Assembly: GCA_003153375.1 (NCBI GenBank)
Contig: PLYM01000028.1
Span: forward strand, 76,038 to 110,442
Origin: Planctomycetaceae bacterium
Lineage (GTDB): Bacteria > Planctomycetota > Planctomycetia > Pirellulales > PALSA-1355
Reading direction: 5' to 3'
DNA: 34,405 bases
Each line of letters starts with the position of its first letter. Position 1 is the first letter of the stretch. Positions 27,501 to 34,044 of this stretch are shown here, piece by piece. A program made the position numbers and the translations under genes. The notes under the pieces were generated by a model that saw nothing but the letters and a program-made list of their open reading frames with translations, was not told the origin of the DNA and searched no databases.

Positions 27501-28586
27501 AGTGAACGTGTTCAGGGTCTCGTGCGTGTCTTGATATCCCCAGCCATCCAGCAGGATTTCCGGCGGGCCGTCGGGCTGGTCGTCACCGTCGCGGTCAGCC
27601 ACGAACATGAAATTCGGCGCCGCGCCAATCCACACCCCGCCAAAGCCCACTTCCAGCCCGCTCACCAGGTTGAGGTTGTCCAAGAAGACTTTGCGAGTTT
27701 CGAATCGTCCATCGCCATCGGCATCTTCGAAGATCAAAATCCGGTCCTTACCCTTGCCCTCGGGAGCGCGCAGCGGATAGGTATAGGCCTCGGCGATCCA
27801 CAGCCGGCCGCGGTCATCGAAGGCCATCGCGATCGGCTGCTTCACGTCGGGCTCGCCGGCCACCAGGTTCACGCCAAAACCATCGGGCACGATCATCGCC
27901 GCGGCGGCTTCCTCGGGCGACAGTCCGGCGAAGGGATATTCGTCGGGCAGCGTGTTGTTACCAGTTTCCGGAAAGACGGGCTTGGTGGCGTGAAACTTGA
28001 AGTCGTCGAAGTTCACATGCCCCCAGCCGCCGCTGCTGGCGTCCACCAGGCGAATGAAAATCTCCTGTCCGGCAAAGGGCCGCAGATCGATCGTGACGGG
28101 GCGCAGCGTTTCGCTATTGTCGCCCGAAAGTTCGGCAATCACTTTGTTCGAGTCGCGGCGCACGAGTTCGACGCGCGTGTCGTGGTGCGATCCTCCGCCG
28201 ATGCGCAGACTGGCATACGGCGCCGTGACTTTGAACGGCGCCGAGGTCAACGTGCCTTGGGGCTCATCGCTGTGCGATCGCTCAAAGCCGCCGATCCAGT
28301 ATTGGCCGGCGTGCTCGCTTTTCATGCCGCGGCCGCGGGCCGTCACGGTGTCGCCCTTGACCGGCTGCCCGGCAAACGCCTCGCCCGTGGCGGCCCAATG
28401 CTTGAGCGTGCCCTGCTCGAAGTCTAGATTCAGCGGCTCGCCGTCAAAGCCGCGCGGCAACTCGCCGCCGGGCTCGGACTGAACTTTGGCTTTGTTGGCC
28501 GTGTCCGGGTTGTCGGCGGCGTGAACGAAGGGCGCCAGTCGCGCCAAAGCGAGGGCCAGCAGCGCAGCGGAAATCGCAAAACGCAT
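24534..28586 (-). CDS. PVC-type membrane-bound dehydrogenase / haem-binding protein with DUF1080 domain
   Basis: A 1350-residue exported protein of the kind greatly expanded in Planctomycetes and Verrucomicrobia. The ATG at 28584-28586 begins a clear signal peptide (MRFAISAALLALALARLAPF, then VHAAD). In order: a lectin-like N-terminal region (about residues 30-190); a PVC-type dehydrogenase beta-propeller (PDGFGVNLVAGEP, AFDDRGRLWIAEAYTYP, FEDADGDGRFE, TWGPDGWLYGCHG, GTSNPWGLDFND); HEAT-like repeats; a cytochrome c-like part with one haem site (CQQCHTLFGTG, about 1049-1053); and a C-terminal DUF1080 (3-keto-disaccharide hydrolase-like) domain from about 1175 (FFNGRDLTGWQG, GNSGVQFRSEALPDG). 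Likely role: oxidative breakdown of sugars in the periplasm (inference). It is divergent from the DUF1028 gene. Confidence 0.92.
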   Translation of the reverse strand: MRFAISAALLALALARLAPFVHAADNPDTANKAKVQSEPGGELPRGFDGEPLNLDFEQGTLKHWAATGEAFAGQPVKGDTVTARGRGMKSEHAGQYWIGGFERSHSDEPQGTLTSAPFKVTAPYASLRIGGGSHHDTRVELVRRDSNKVIAELSGDNSETLRPVTIDLRPFAGQEIFIRLVDASSGGWGHVNFDDFKFHATKPVFPETGNNTLPDEYPFAGLSPEEAAAAMIVPDGFGVNLVAGEPDVKQPIAMAFDDRGRLWIAEAYTYPLRAPEGKGKDRILIFEDADGDGRFETRKVFLDNLNLVSGLEVGFGGVWIGAAPNFMFVADRDGDDQPDGPPEILLDGWGYQDTHETLNTFTWGPDGWLYGCHGVFTHSAVGKPGTPKAQRTPINAGVWRYHPTRHVFEVFANGTSNPWGLDFNDMGQAFCTACVIPHLFHMIQGGRYHRQGGEHFNRNTYDDIKTIAVHRHWVGDTPHSGNNRSDAVGGGHAHAGAMIYLGGSWPAGYRNQIFMNNIHGQRLNEDLLSPKGSGYEGNRAPDFCLTRDRWSQILNIQLGPDGQAYMIDWYDANACHHFNSAGHDRSNGRIFRIAYQHAKPAKVDLGKATNEHLIEMQLNANDWYVRHARRILQERGTDQAGREKLTAIALTHADEPRRLRALWALHVTGGLDEALALRALQNDQPHVRAWTIQLLTDDPSRKWSDPVFQQLAAMASSDESPIVRLYLASALQRLPLERSWSILPGLLSHAGDADDHNLPLMYWYAAEPLAEQDAARVLKLTAKGKIPLVFAFMARRIAKIGTPAALDVLAVELGRTPSPPVQLSILKAINEGLKGRRQVPMPKSWPAMSGPLLKSADAEVNAEATALALTFGDPLALAKLRTVLASDNSPLAQRRQALDALLGAKDPQLAPTLQKLVGAPELRAAALRGLALYDDANTPKIVLEAYPQLSLEEKRDALATLAARVNYATALLTAVADKRIPPTDLPADLVRQLRNHKNQAINDRIAELWGTARESSAEKADLIVKYTLLAQEKGPADPLLGRAMFVKTCQQCHTLFGTGVKIGPELTGSNRANLEYLLSNILDPSAVMAKEYQPSVIVTSDGRVITGIVKQQDADALTIQTTTEVVVLPRGEVDQMQLSQQSMMPDDLLKNISTAEFRGLVAYLASPAQVAQLATADNLKDFFNGRDLTGWQGDRALWSVENGEIVGRTAGLKENEFLKSDLAFGDFRLRVQVNLVNNAGNSGVQFRSEALPDGLVRGYQADIGPGWWGKLYEEHGRGLLWNKSGEQHLKPGWNTYEIQAIGSKIRTWLNGQLCVDLEDTGGARRGIFALQLHSGDATEVHFKDFEIELK

Positions 28587-28748
28587 GGTGTGTTTTCCGG
28601 TTGGGAGCGGTCGGATGGGGTCTATCTGCCGATGCGGCAAACTACTACTTTAACAGACGCAGCTTAGCAGACGCGACCGGGGGTTTGGAGCACTTTGGGC
28701 ATGACAAACTCGCCAGCGATTGAACCGCGGATGACGACGGGACAAGCG

Positions 28749-29522
28749 ATGCAAAACTCGATCTTTTGCTGGCGATGCATGTCTATTTTGATCGTCCTTT
28801 GGCCGGCATCGCATTCGGCAGCGGAAGAGGCCGACCTCAGCCGCACGTTCTCGATCGTGGCCGCCGACCCCGAGACCGGGGTCTGCGGAGCGGCCGTGGC
28901 CAGCAAGTATCCGGCCGTGGGTGCCGTCGTACCGTTTGTTCGCGCGGGCGTCGGCGCCTTTTGCACCCAGCACATGCACCATCCGCAATGGGGCAAGCGT
29001 GCCTTGGATCTGCTGGAAGACGGCAAGCAGCCGGCGGACGTGCTCGCCGAACTGACTCGCGATGACCAAGGCGCGGGCTTACGGCAATTGGCCCTCATCG
29101 ACCGCCGAGGCCACACCGCTAACCAGAATCCTTGGCAAGCCACGGGCGCGAGCTTGTGGTGGGGCTCGATGAGCGGTCGGTACTATGCCTGCCAAGGCAA
29201 CACGCTCGCCGGCAGGCAAGTCATCACCGACATGGCCGCCGCCTACGAATCGACGATGGGAAGCCTTGCCGACCGGCTGATGGCCGCGCTCGTCGCGGGC
29301 GACGCTGCCGGAGGTGACCATCGCGGGCGACTTGCCGCCGCAATCCTCGTCGCCCGTCCGGCAACCGAAGGCGTCTGGCTCGACGTCCGGATCGACAAAA
29401 GCGACGACGCCGTACTCGATCTCGCTCGCCAATACCTCACCATCGACCACGAAGCCAAAGGCGCTTGGTCCCAAGGCGAATTCCCTTGGCGTCACAAGCC
29501 CAATAAGCCGACGCCACAGTAG
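28749..29522 (+). CDS. Exported DUF1028 family protein
   Basis: DUF1028 proteins are predicted Ntn-hydrolase-fold enzymes of unknown substrate. After an N-terminal hydrophobic segment (MSILIVLWPASHSAAEE) the domain starts LSRTFSIVAADPETGVCGAAVASKYPAVGAVVPF and continues with VGAFCTQHMHHPQWGKRALDLL, QLALIDRRGHTAN and the diagnostic ACQGNTLAGRQVITDMAAAYE. The last part (LAAAILVARPATEGVWLDVRID) completes the family. The hydrophobic start suggests export. Several in-frame ATGs exist (28701, 28731, 28749, 28779); 28749 is chosen because it gives a short, signal-peptide-like N-terminus. The gene is divergent from the PVC-type gene with 162 bases between starts, so the two may share control. Confidence 0.88.
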   Translation: MQNSIFCWRCMSILIVLWPASHSAAEEADLSRTFSIVAADPETGVCGAAVASKYPAVGAVVPFVRAGVGAFCTQHMHHPQWGKRALDLLEDGKQPADVLAELTRDDQGAGLRQLALIDRRGHTANQNPWQATGASLWWGSMSGRYYACQGNTLAGRQVITDMAAAYESTMGSLADRLMAALVAGDAAGGDHRGRLAAAILVARPATEGVWLDVRIDKSDDAVLDLARQYLTIDHEAKGAWSQGEFPWRHKPNKPTPQ

Positions 29523-29534
29523 CCCCACTCCTGC

Positions 29535-29568
29535 TCGTTTTCATCCTTCATCCTTCCGCCTTCATCCT
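29535..29568 (-). repeat. 34-bp inverted repeat, right copy
   Basis: An exact reverse complement of 24449-24482. It lies 12 bases after the DUF1028 stop and ends 8 bases before the rarD ATG, so it occupies the place where the rarD ribosome-binding site would be. The plus strand there reads as a pyrimidine tract (TCATCCTTCATCC type) with no purine-rich Shine-Dalgarno sequence. Confidence 0.9.
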
Positions 29569-29576
29569 TCTCTTCC

Positions 29577-30479
29577 ATGTCCTCTCCCGCTCGCCAAGGC
29601 ATCATCTACGGCGTCCTGGCCTATGGCAGCTGGGGGCTGATCCCGCTGTATTTCAAACTCGTGGCCGAAGTGCCGCCGCCCGAGGTTCTGGCCGAGCGGG
29701 TCGTGTGGTCGTTCGTGTTTCTGGCCGCCGTGGTTACGCTCCTGGGTCGCTGGCCGGATGTGCGCACGGCGCTGGCGGTGCGGCGCATTCAGCTCACGCT
29801 GTGCATCAGCACCCTCCTGTTGAGCCTCAACTGGTTCACGTTCATCTATGCGGTCTCGACCAACCAGGTTGTCGAGGCCAGTCTGGGTTACTTTCTCAAT
29901 CCGCTGGTGAATGTGCTGTTGGGCGTGGTGATCCTGAAAGAATCCCTGCGCCCCTGGCAAATCGTGAGTATTGTGTTGGCCGCCGTGGGCGTGGCCGTGC
30001 TGGGCGCGCCACTGATCGCGGTCGCGCTGGCCGTGTCGTTTGCTTTCTACGGACTGCTGCGCAAGAACGCGGCCGTCGACGGCCTGGTGGGACTGTTGAT
30101 CGAAACCGTTTTGCTGGTGCCTCTGGCGCTCGCGTACATCGCTTATCTGGAATCGAGCGAGGGCTCGCTGTTCGCGGCCGGCGATTGGCAGTTGCGCGGC
30201 AAGTTAATGGCCAGCGGCATAGTAACCGCGGTGCCACTACTGCTGTTTACGGCCGCGGCGCGGCGGCTGCGCTACTCGACGCTCGGCTTCCTGCAATACC
30301 TGGCGCCGACACTGCAATTTCTGCTGGCCGTGTTCCTGTTTCACGAAGAACTGTCGACGGCCAAAGTGGTCGCGCTGGCATTCATCTGGACGGCCGTGGT
30401 TGTCTATGCCGTCGACTCGTTGCGGTCCTATCGCCAGCAGCGCCGCGAGCAACTCACGGCCACGCCGGCCGACTTGTGA
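29577..30479 (+). CDS. rarD: EamA-family transporter, RarD type
   Basis: A 300-residue integral membrane protein of the drug/metabolite transporter superfamily with about ten helices arranged as two EamA repeats. The N-terminus GIIYGVLAYGSWGLIPLYFKL and EVLAERVVWSFVFL are characteristic of RarD (chloramphenicol-sensitivity protein homologue). LNWFTFIYAVSTNQVVEASLGYFLNPLVNVLLG and the second-repeat QYLAPTLQFLLAVFLFHEEL also match. The substrate is unknown. The start is ATG at 29577; the bases ahead of it are the pyrimidine-rich 34-bp repeat, so translation probably does not rely on a Shine-Dalgarno sequence. It converges on mscL with a 42-base gap. Confidence 0.94.
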   Translation: MSSPARQGIIYGVLAYGSWGLIPLYFKLVAEVPPPEVLAERVVWSFVFLAAVVTLLGRWPDVRTALAVRRIQLTLCISTLLLSLNWFTFIYAVSTNQVVEASLGYFLNPLVNVLLGVVILKESLRPWQIVSIVLAAVGVAVLGAPLIAVALAVSFAFYGLLRKNAAVDGLVGLLIETVLLVPLALAYIAYLESSEGSLFAAGDWQLRGKLMASGIVTAVPLLLFTAAARRLRYSTLGFLQYLAPTLQFLLAVFLFHEELSTAKVVALAFIWTAVVVYAVDSLRSYRQQRREQLTATPADL

Positions 30480-30503
30480 GCGCGCAGAAGAAGGGTTGAA
30501 AAC

Positions 30504-30534
30504 GTCGCGGCTGAAAGATCATTAAGTGCGCGAC
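30504..30534. terminator. Possible hairpin between convergent rarD and mscL
   Basis: GTCGCG (30504-30509) pairs with CGCGAC (30529-30534) across a 19-base loop that contains the mscL stop codon. The long loop and missing U-tract make it a weak terminator candidate. Confidence 0.2.
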
Positions 30535-30914
30535 TGCGCCTTGAGCAAATCGCGAATTTCGGTGAGCAGTTTTTCTTGCGCCGGAGGCTCGGCGGGTTTT
30601 GCCGCTTCCTTGCGGTAGACGGAGTTGATCAGCTTGACGATCAGGAACACGCAGAAGGCAATGATCAGGAAATCGAAAACCGTTTGCAGGAAATTGCCGT
30701 AGTTGACGGTCACCGGCTGATCGCCGCCGCCGATCGTGGCGTGCAGGTCGCTGAACTTCACACCCCCAACGACGTATCCGATGGGCGGCATGATCACGTC
30801 AGCCACGAGCGAGGAGACGATCTTGCCGAAGGCGGCGCCAATGATCACGCCAACGGCCAGGTCAACGACGTTACCGCGTTTGACAAACGACCCGAATTCG
30901 CTGAAGAAACCCAT
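30522..30914 (-). CDS. mscL: Large-conductance mechanosensitive channel
   Basis: MscL forms a homopentameric pore that opens under membrane tension during osmotic downshock. It has 130 residues, typical. The N-terminal amphipathic helix [45 protein letters not shown] is followed by the periplasmic loop and TM2 ([16 protein letters not shown]). The cytoplasmic helix ends [13 protein letters not shown]. The pore-lining [12 protein letters not shown] pattern is intact. The start is ATG at 30912-30914. It is monocistronic, convergent with rarD and divergent from the HerA-like gene, with 285 non-coding bases on its upstream side. Confidence 0.97.
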   Translation of the reverse strand: MGFFSEFGSFVKRGNVVDLAVGVIIGAAFGKIVSSLVADVIMPPIGYVVGGVKFSDLHATIGGGDQPVTVNYGNFLQTVFDFLIIAFCVFLIVKLINSVYRKEAAKPAEPPAQEKLLTEIRDLLKAQSRT

Positions 30915-31199
30915 ACGACGTGTCTCCGAAAAGAGGATGGGAGCGGTCGACCACGCACAGGTCAGATTTGCGGCTGCATTCTAGTCGTATCGGCACGAGG
31001 CTGCCAGCCGGCGCGGCGGCGGTCAGTTCTCGCTGGCCACCCCATAACGCAGTTGTCAGGCGGACTGGTGAACGAGTAGATTACGGGAGCATGTCGGGGT
31101 TCGCGGCCTTTTGATCGCACGTCCCACGCGACCGCGTCCGGCATGACCTAAGCGGCTGCCTGGCCGCGTGTCGTTCATGACAACCCGAGGCTGCCGCAC

Positions 31200-32657
31200 A
31201 TGGCTCAGTCGATTCTGGTCGGAAAAGGAAAGCACGACATTCAACTGCTGTTGCCGATGGCCAATCGCCACGGCCTGATCGCGGGGGCGACCGGAACCGG
31301 AAAGACCGTGACCTTGCGCGTGCTGGCCGAAGGTTTGAGCGCCGCGGGCGTGCCGGTCTTCATGGCGGACGTCAAAGGCGACCTGGCCGGAATGGCTTTC
31401 GCTGGTAGCGAAGACCCGAAAATGACGCAACGTGCGCAGGAGCTGGGCATCACCGATTTCGCCTGGCGCGCCGCGCCGGTTGTGTTTTGGGACGTGCTGG
31501 GCGACCAGGGGCACCCGGTGCGCGCCACGATCTCGCACATGGGACCGCTGCTTCTGAGCCGGCTGCTCAGCCTGAACGAAACCCAGACGGGCGTGTTGAA
31601 CGTCGTATTCAAGGCAGCCGACGAGCAAGGTTTGTTGTTGCTCGACCTGAAAGACTTACAGGCGATGTTGCAACACGTCGGCGAGAATAGCAAGGAATAC
31701 TCGACGACCTACGGCAACGTCTCGGCCGCCAGCATCGGGGCCATCCAGCGCGGGCTGTTGGCGCTCGAATCGCAGGGGGGCGCCAAGTTCTTTGGCGAAC
31801 CGTCGCTCGACATCCAGGATCTGCTGCGCACCGACGCCGCTGGCCACGGCATGGTCAACATCCTGGCCGCGGACAAGCTGATGCAAACGCCCAAGGTCTA
31901 TGCGACCTTCCTGCTGTGGCTGTTGGCCGAACTGTTCGAAAAGCTGCCCGAGGTGGGCGATCTCGACAAGCCGAAGCTGGTGTTCTTCTTTGACGAGGCC
32001 CACTTGCTGTTCGACAGCGCCTCGAAGGTGCTGATGGAGAAGATCGAGCAGATGGTGCGGCTGATTCGATCGAAAGGGGTTGGCGTCTATTTCGTGTCGC
32101 AGAATCCACTTGATATTCCAGACGATGTGCTGGGCCAGTTGGGCAATCGCGCGCAACATGCCCTGCGGGCCTTCACTCCCAAGGACCAAAAGGCCGTTCG
32201 CGCCGCTGCCCAGACGTTTTGCACCGACGGCACGGTCGACGTGGAGCAAGCGATCACGCAACTTGCGGTCGGCGAGGCGCTGGCTTCGATGCTCATCGAT
32301 GGCGGAGCCCCTTCGCCGGTCGAACGGGCCAAAATCGTTCCACCGCGCAGTCGATTGGGAGCGATTAGCGCGGATGAACGTCAACGCATCGTGCGGGCGT
32401 CGGATCGCTTTGGCCATTACGAGAAGTCCATCGATCGCGAATCGGCATACGAATTGCTAAAAGCCCGGGCCAAGGACGACGGCGACGGCGAGCCGCCCGC
32501 GAAGGGAAAGCCTCCGGCGGGCCGGAAGTCGACCCGCCAAACGCCTGGCGAGGCCGTGGTGATGAGCACGCTCAGGTCGATTGGTTCGAGCATCGGCCAT
32601 CAGCTGGTGCGCGGAATTCTGGGTTCGCTGTTGGGCGGCTCATCACGCCGGCGGTAG
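31200..32657 (+). CDS. HerA-like ATPase, DUF853 family
   Basis: A 485-residue P-loop ATPase of the FtsK/HerA superfamily (DUF853, helicase HerA-like C-terminal domain). Walker A is GATGTGKT (about residues 29-36), and the following VFMADVKGDLAGMA is diagnostic of DUF853. Walker B is LVFFFDEAHLLF (about 260-271). The arginine and sensor region is in VGVYFVSQNPLDIPDDVLGQLGNRAQHALRAFTPKD. The C-terminal tail is Lys/Pro-rich and ends RGILGSLLGGSSRRR, as in family members. The cellular role is not well defined; a DNA or nucleoprotein motor is assumed from the superfamily. The ATG at 31200 has GAGG about 10 bases upstream. No NurA nuclease partner or defence gene is adjacent. Confidence 0.93.
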   Translation: MAQSILVGKGKHDIQLLLPMANRHGLIAGATGTGKTVTLRVLAEGLSAAGVPVFMADVKGDLAGMAFAGSEDPKMTQRAQELGITDFAWRAAPVVFWDVLGDQGHPVRATISHMGPLLLSRLLSLNETQTGVLNVVFKAADEQGLLLLDLKDLQAMLQHVGENSKEYSTTYGNVSAASIGAIQRGLLALESQGGAKFFGEPSLDIQDLLRTDAAGHGMVNILAADKLMQTPKVYATFLLWLLAELFEKLPEVGDLDKPKLVFFFDEAHLLFDSASKVLMEKIEQMVRLIRSKGVGVYFVSQNPLDIPDDVLGQLGNRAQHALRAFTPKDQKAVRAAAQTFCTDGTVDVEQAITQLAVGEALASMLIDGGAPSPVERAKIVPPRSRLGAISADERQRIVRASDRFGHYEKSIDRESAYELLKARAKDDGDGEPPAKGKPPAGRKSTRQTPGEAVVMSTLRSIGSSIGHQLVRGILGSLLGGSSRRR

Positions 32658-32706
32658 TTGGCGCGGGTGGAATGGGCCTGTTGGTATCAATCAAGGAGCG
32701 GCGGCG

Positions 32707-33558
32707 ATGCGATGGCAAGGTGATCGGGAGAGTGAAAACATCGAGGACCGTCGCGGCACGCCCGGCGGCCCGATGGTCATCACGGGCGGACTGGGCACGC
32801 TGGTGATCGTGCTCGTATCGCTGTACCTGGGCATCGATCCGACGGCCCTGCTGCAACAGGTCGGCGGTCCGCAGGGACCGATGCCCGGCGCGCCGGCGCC
32901 GGATATTGAAGGCCAGCGTGAGACGCGCGACTTCGTGGCCGTGGTGCTGGCCGACACCGAGGACGTCTGGAGCGATCTGTTTCGCCAAATGGACCGGCAG
33001 TATGAGCAACCCAGGCTTGTGCTCTTCAACGGCGAGGTTCAGTCGGCCTGTGGCAATGCCAGCGCCGCGATGGGGCCTTTCTACTGCCCGCGCGACCACA
33101 AGGTGTATCTGGATCTCACCTTCTTTGACGAGCTAAGGACTCGATTTCGCGCGCCGGGCAATTTTGCCCAGGCGTATGTGGTGGCCCACGAAATCGGTCA
33201 TCACGTGCAGAACCAACTGGGCACGATGGAAAAGATGGAGGCCCTGAAGGCGCGACTGGGTCCACGCTCCGCCAATGAACTTTCGGTACGTCTCGAGTTG
33301 CAGGCCGATTTTCTGGCCGGAGTTTGGGCGCACCATGCGCAGCGGATGAAGAATATCATCGAGCCGGGCGACATCGACGCAGCCTTGCAGGCCGCCACGG
33401 CCATTGGTGACGACCGCCTGCAGCGACAGTCGCAAGGCTACATCGTGCCCGATTCGTTCACCCATGGCACTTCGGAGCAGCGAGCCCGTTGGTTCCGCAA
33501 GGGCTTTGAGACCGGCGACATTTCGGCCGGTGACACGTTCAATACCGACCAGCTTTAG
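32707..33558 (+). CDS. Neutral zinc metallopeptidase, YpfJ family
   Basis: A 283-residue protein of the YpfJ/KPN_02809 zinc peptidase family. The N-terminus MRWQGDRESENIEDRRG is the family signature, followed by one membrane helix (VITGGLGTLVIVLVSLYLG, about 24-42). The C-terminal peptidase domain has FYCPRDHKVYLDLTFFDEL, the zinc site VVAHEIGHHVQNQLG (His161-Glu162...His165) and the downstream LELQADFLAGVWAHH with the third ligand. Ending QRARWFRKGFETGD is also conserved. The substrate is unknown. The ATG at 32707 has a strong AAGGAG nine bases upstream, which rules out the frame extension to 32581 that overlaps the previous gene. It lies 49 bases after the HerA-like gene, likely the same operon. 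Confidence 0.95.
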   Translation: MRWQGDRESENIEDRRGTPGGPMVITGGLGTLVIVLVSLYLGIDPTALLQQVGGPQGPMPGAPAPDIEGQRETRDFVAVVLADTEDVWSDLFRQMDRQYEQPRLVLFNGEVQSACGNASAAMGPFYCPRDHKVYLDLTFFDELRTRFRAPGNFAQAYVVAHEIGHHVQNQLGTMEKMEALKARLGPRSANELSVRLELQADFLAGVWAHHAQRMKNIIEPGDIDAALQAATAIGDDRLQRQSQGYIVPDSFTHGTSEQRARWFRKGFETGDISAGDTFNTDQL

Positions 33559-33586
33559 CGGCCCCCTTCAGGAGCGTGCATCGCCC

Positions 33587-34018
33587 ATGACTGAAAATCG
33601 CATTGCCACGGTGCGGCCGGTCGAAGAGAGCGAGGCCACGGGCAGGGTCGCCGAGATTTTCGCCGACATCAAGCGCACCAAGAACATCGATTTCGTGCCG
33701 AACATGTGGCGCGTGCTGGCCACGCATCCCGTGCAACTCGAGCAGGTGTGGACCACGCTCAAGACCCTGATGCACCCCGAGGCCCTGGGCCGCAAGTCGT
33801 CGCTGGACCCTGCCACGCGCGAAATCATCGCCCTGGCCGTGTCAGCCACCAATGGCTGCTCCTATTGCGTCAATTCGCACACGGCTGCCTTGCGCAAACA
33901 AGGCGTCTCCACGGAAATGCTCGGCGAGGTCCTGGCCATCGCCAGTCTCTTCAACATGACGAACGCCCTGGCGGAGGGTTATCAGATTGAGCCCGACGTG
34001 CTGCCGCCGTGGGGGTGA
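33587..34018 (+). CDS. Carboxymuconolactone decarboxylase / AhpD-like protein
   Basis: A 143-residue all-helical protein of the CMD/AhpD superfamily. It shows the redox motif NGCSYCVNSHTAALRKQG, with Cys91, Cys94 and His98 in the spacing used by AhpD-type alkylhydroperoxidases. LDPATREIIALAVSATN precedes it and EVLAIASLFNMTNALAEG follows, as in the peroxidase-related subgroup. It probably acts as a small thiol peroxidase or disulfide reductase in the cytosol; the substrate is unknown. The ATG at 33587 has AGGAG about 12 bases upstream, and the frame extension to 33404 overlaps the metallopeptidase and is rejected. It starts 28 bases after the ypfJ-like stop, so it should be co-transcribed. 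Confidence 0.92.
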   Translation: MTENRIATVRPVEESEATGRVAEIFADIKRTKNIDFVPNMWRVLATHPVQLEQVWTTLKTLMHPEALGRKSSLDPATREIIALAVSATNGCSYCVNSHTAALRKQGVSTEMLGEVLAIASLFNMTNALAEGYQIEPDVLPPWG

Positions 34019-34044
34019 GGGAGTTACCCGGAAAAGGCTTGGCT

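Noticed and set aside
26508-28427. Open frame of 639 codons on the plus strand opposite the PVC-type gene
   Set aside because: It is antisense to a gene with clear domains, including a haem site, and its translation is not protein-like.
31200-34018. HerA-like ATPase, zinc peptidase and AhpD-like protein as a defence island
   Set aside because: DUF853 ATPases and YpfJ-type peptidases are common chromosomal genes, and there is no NurA, SIR2, nuclease or other typical defence partner nearby.
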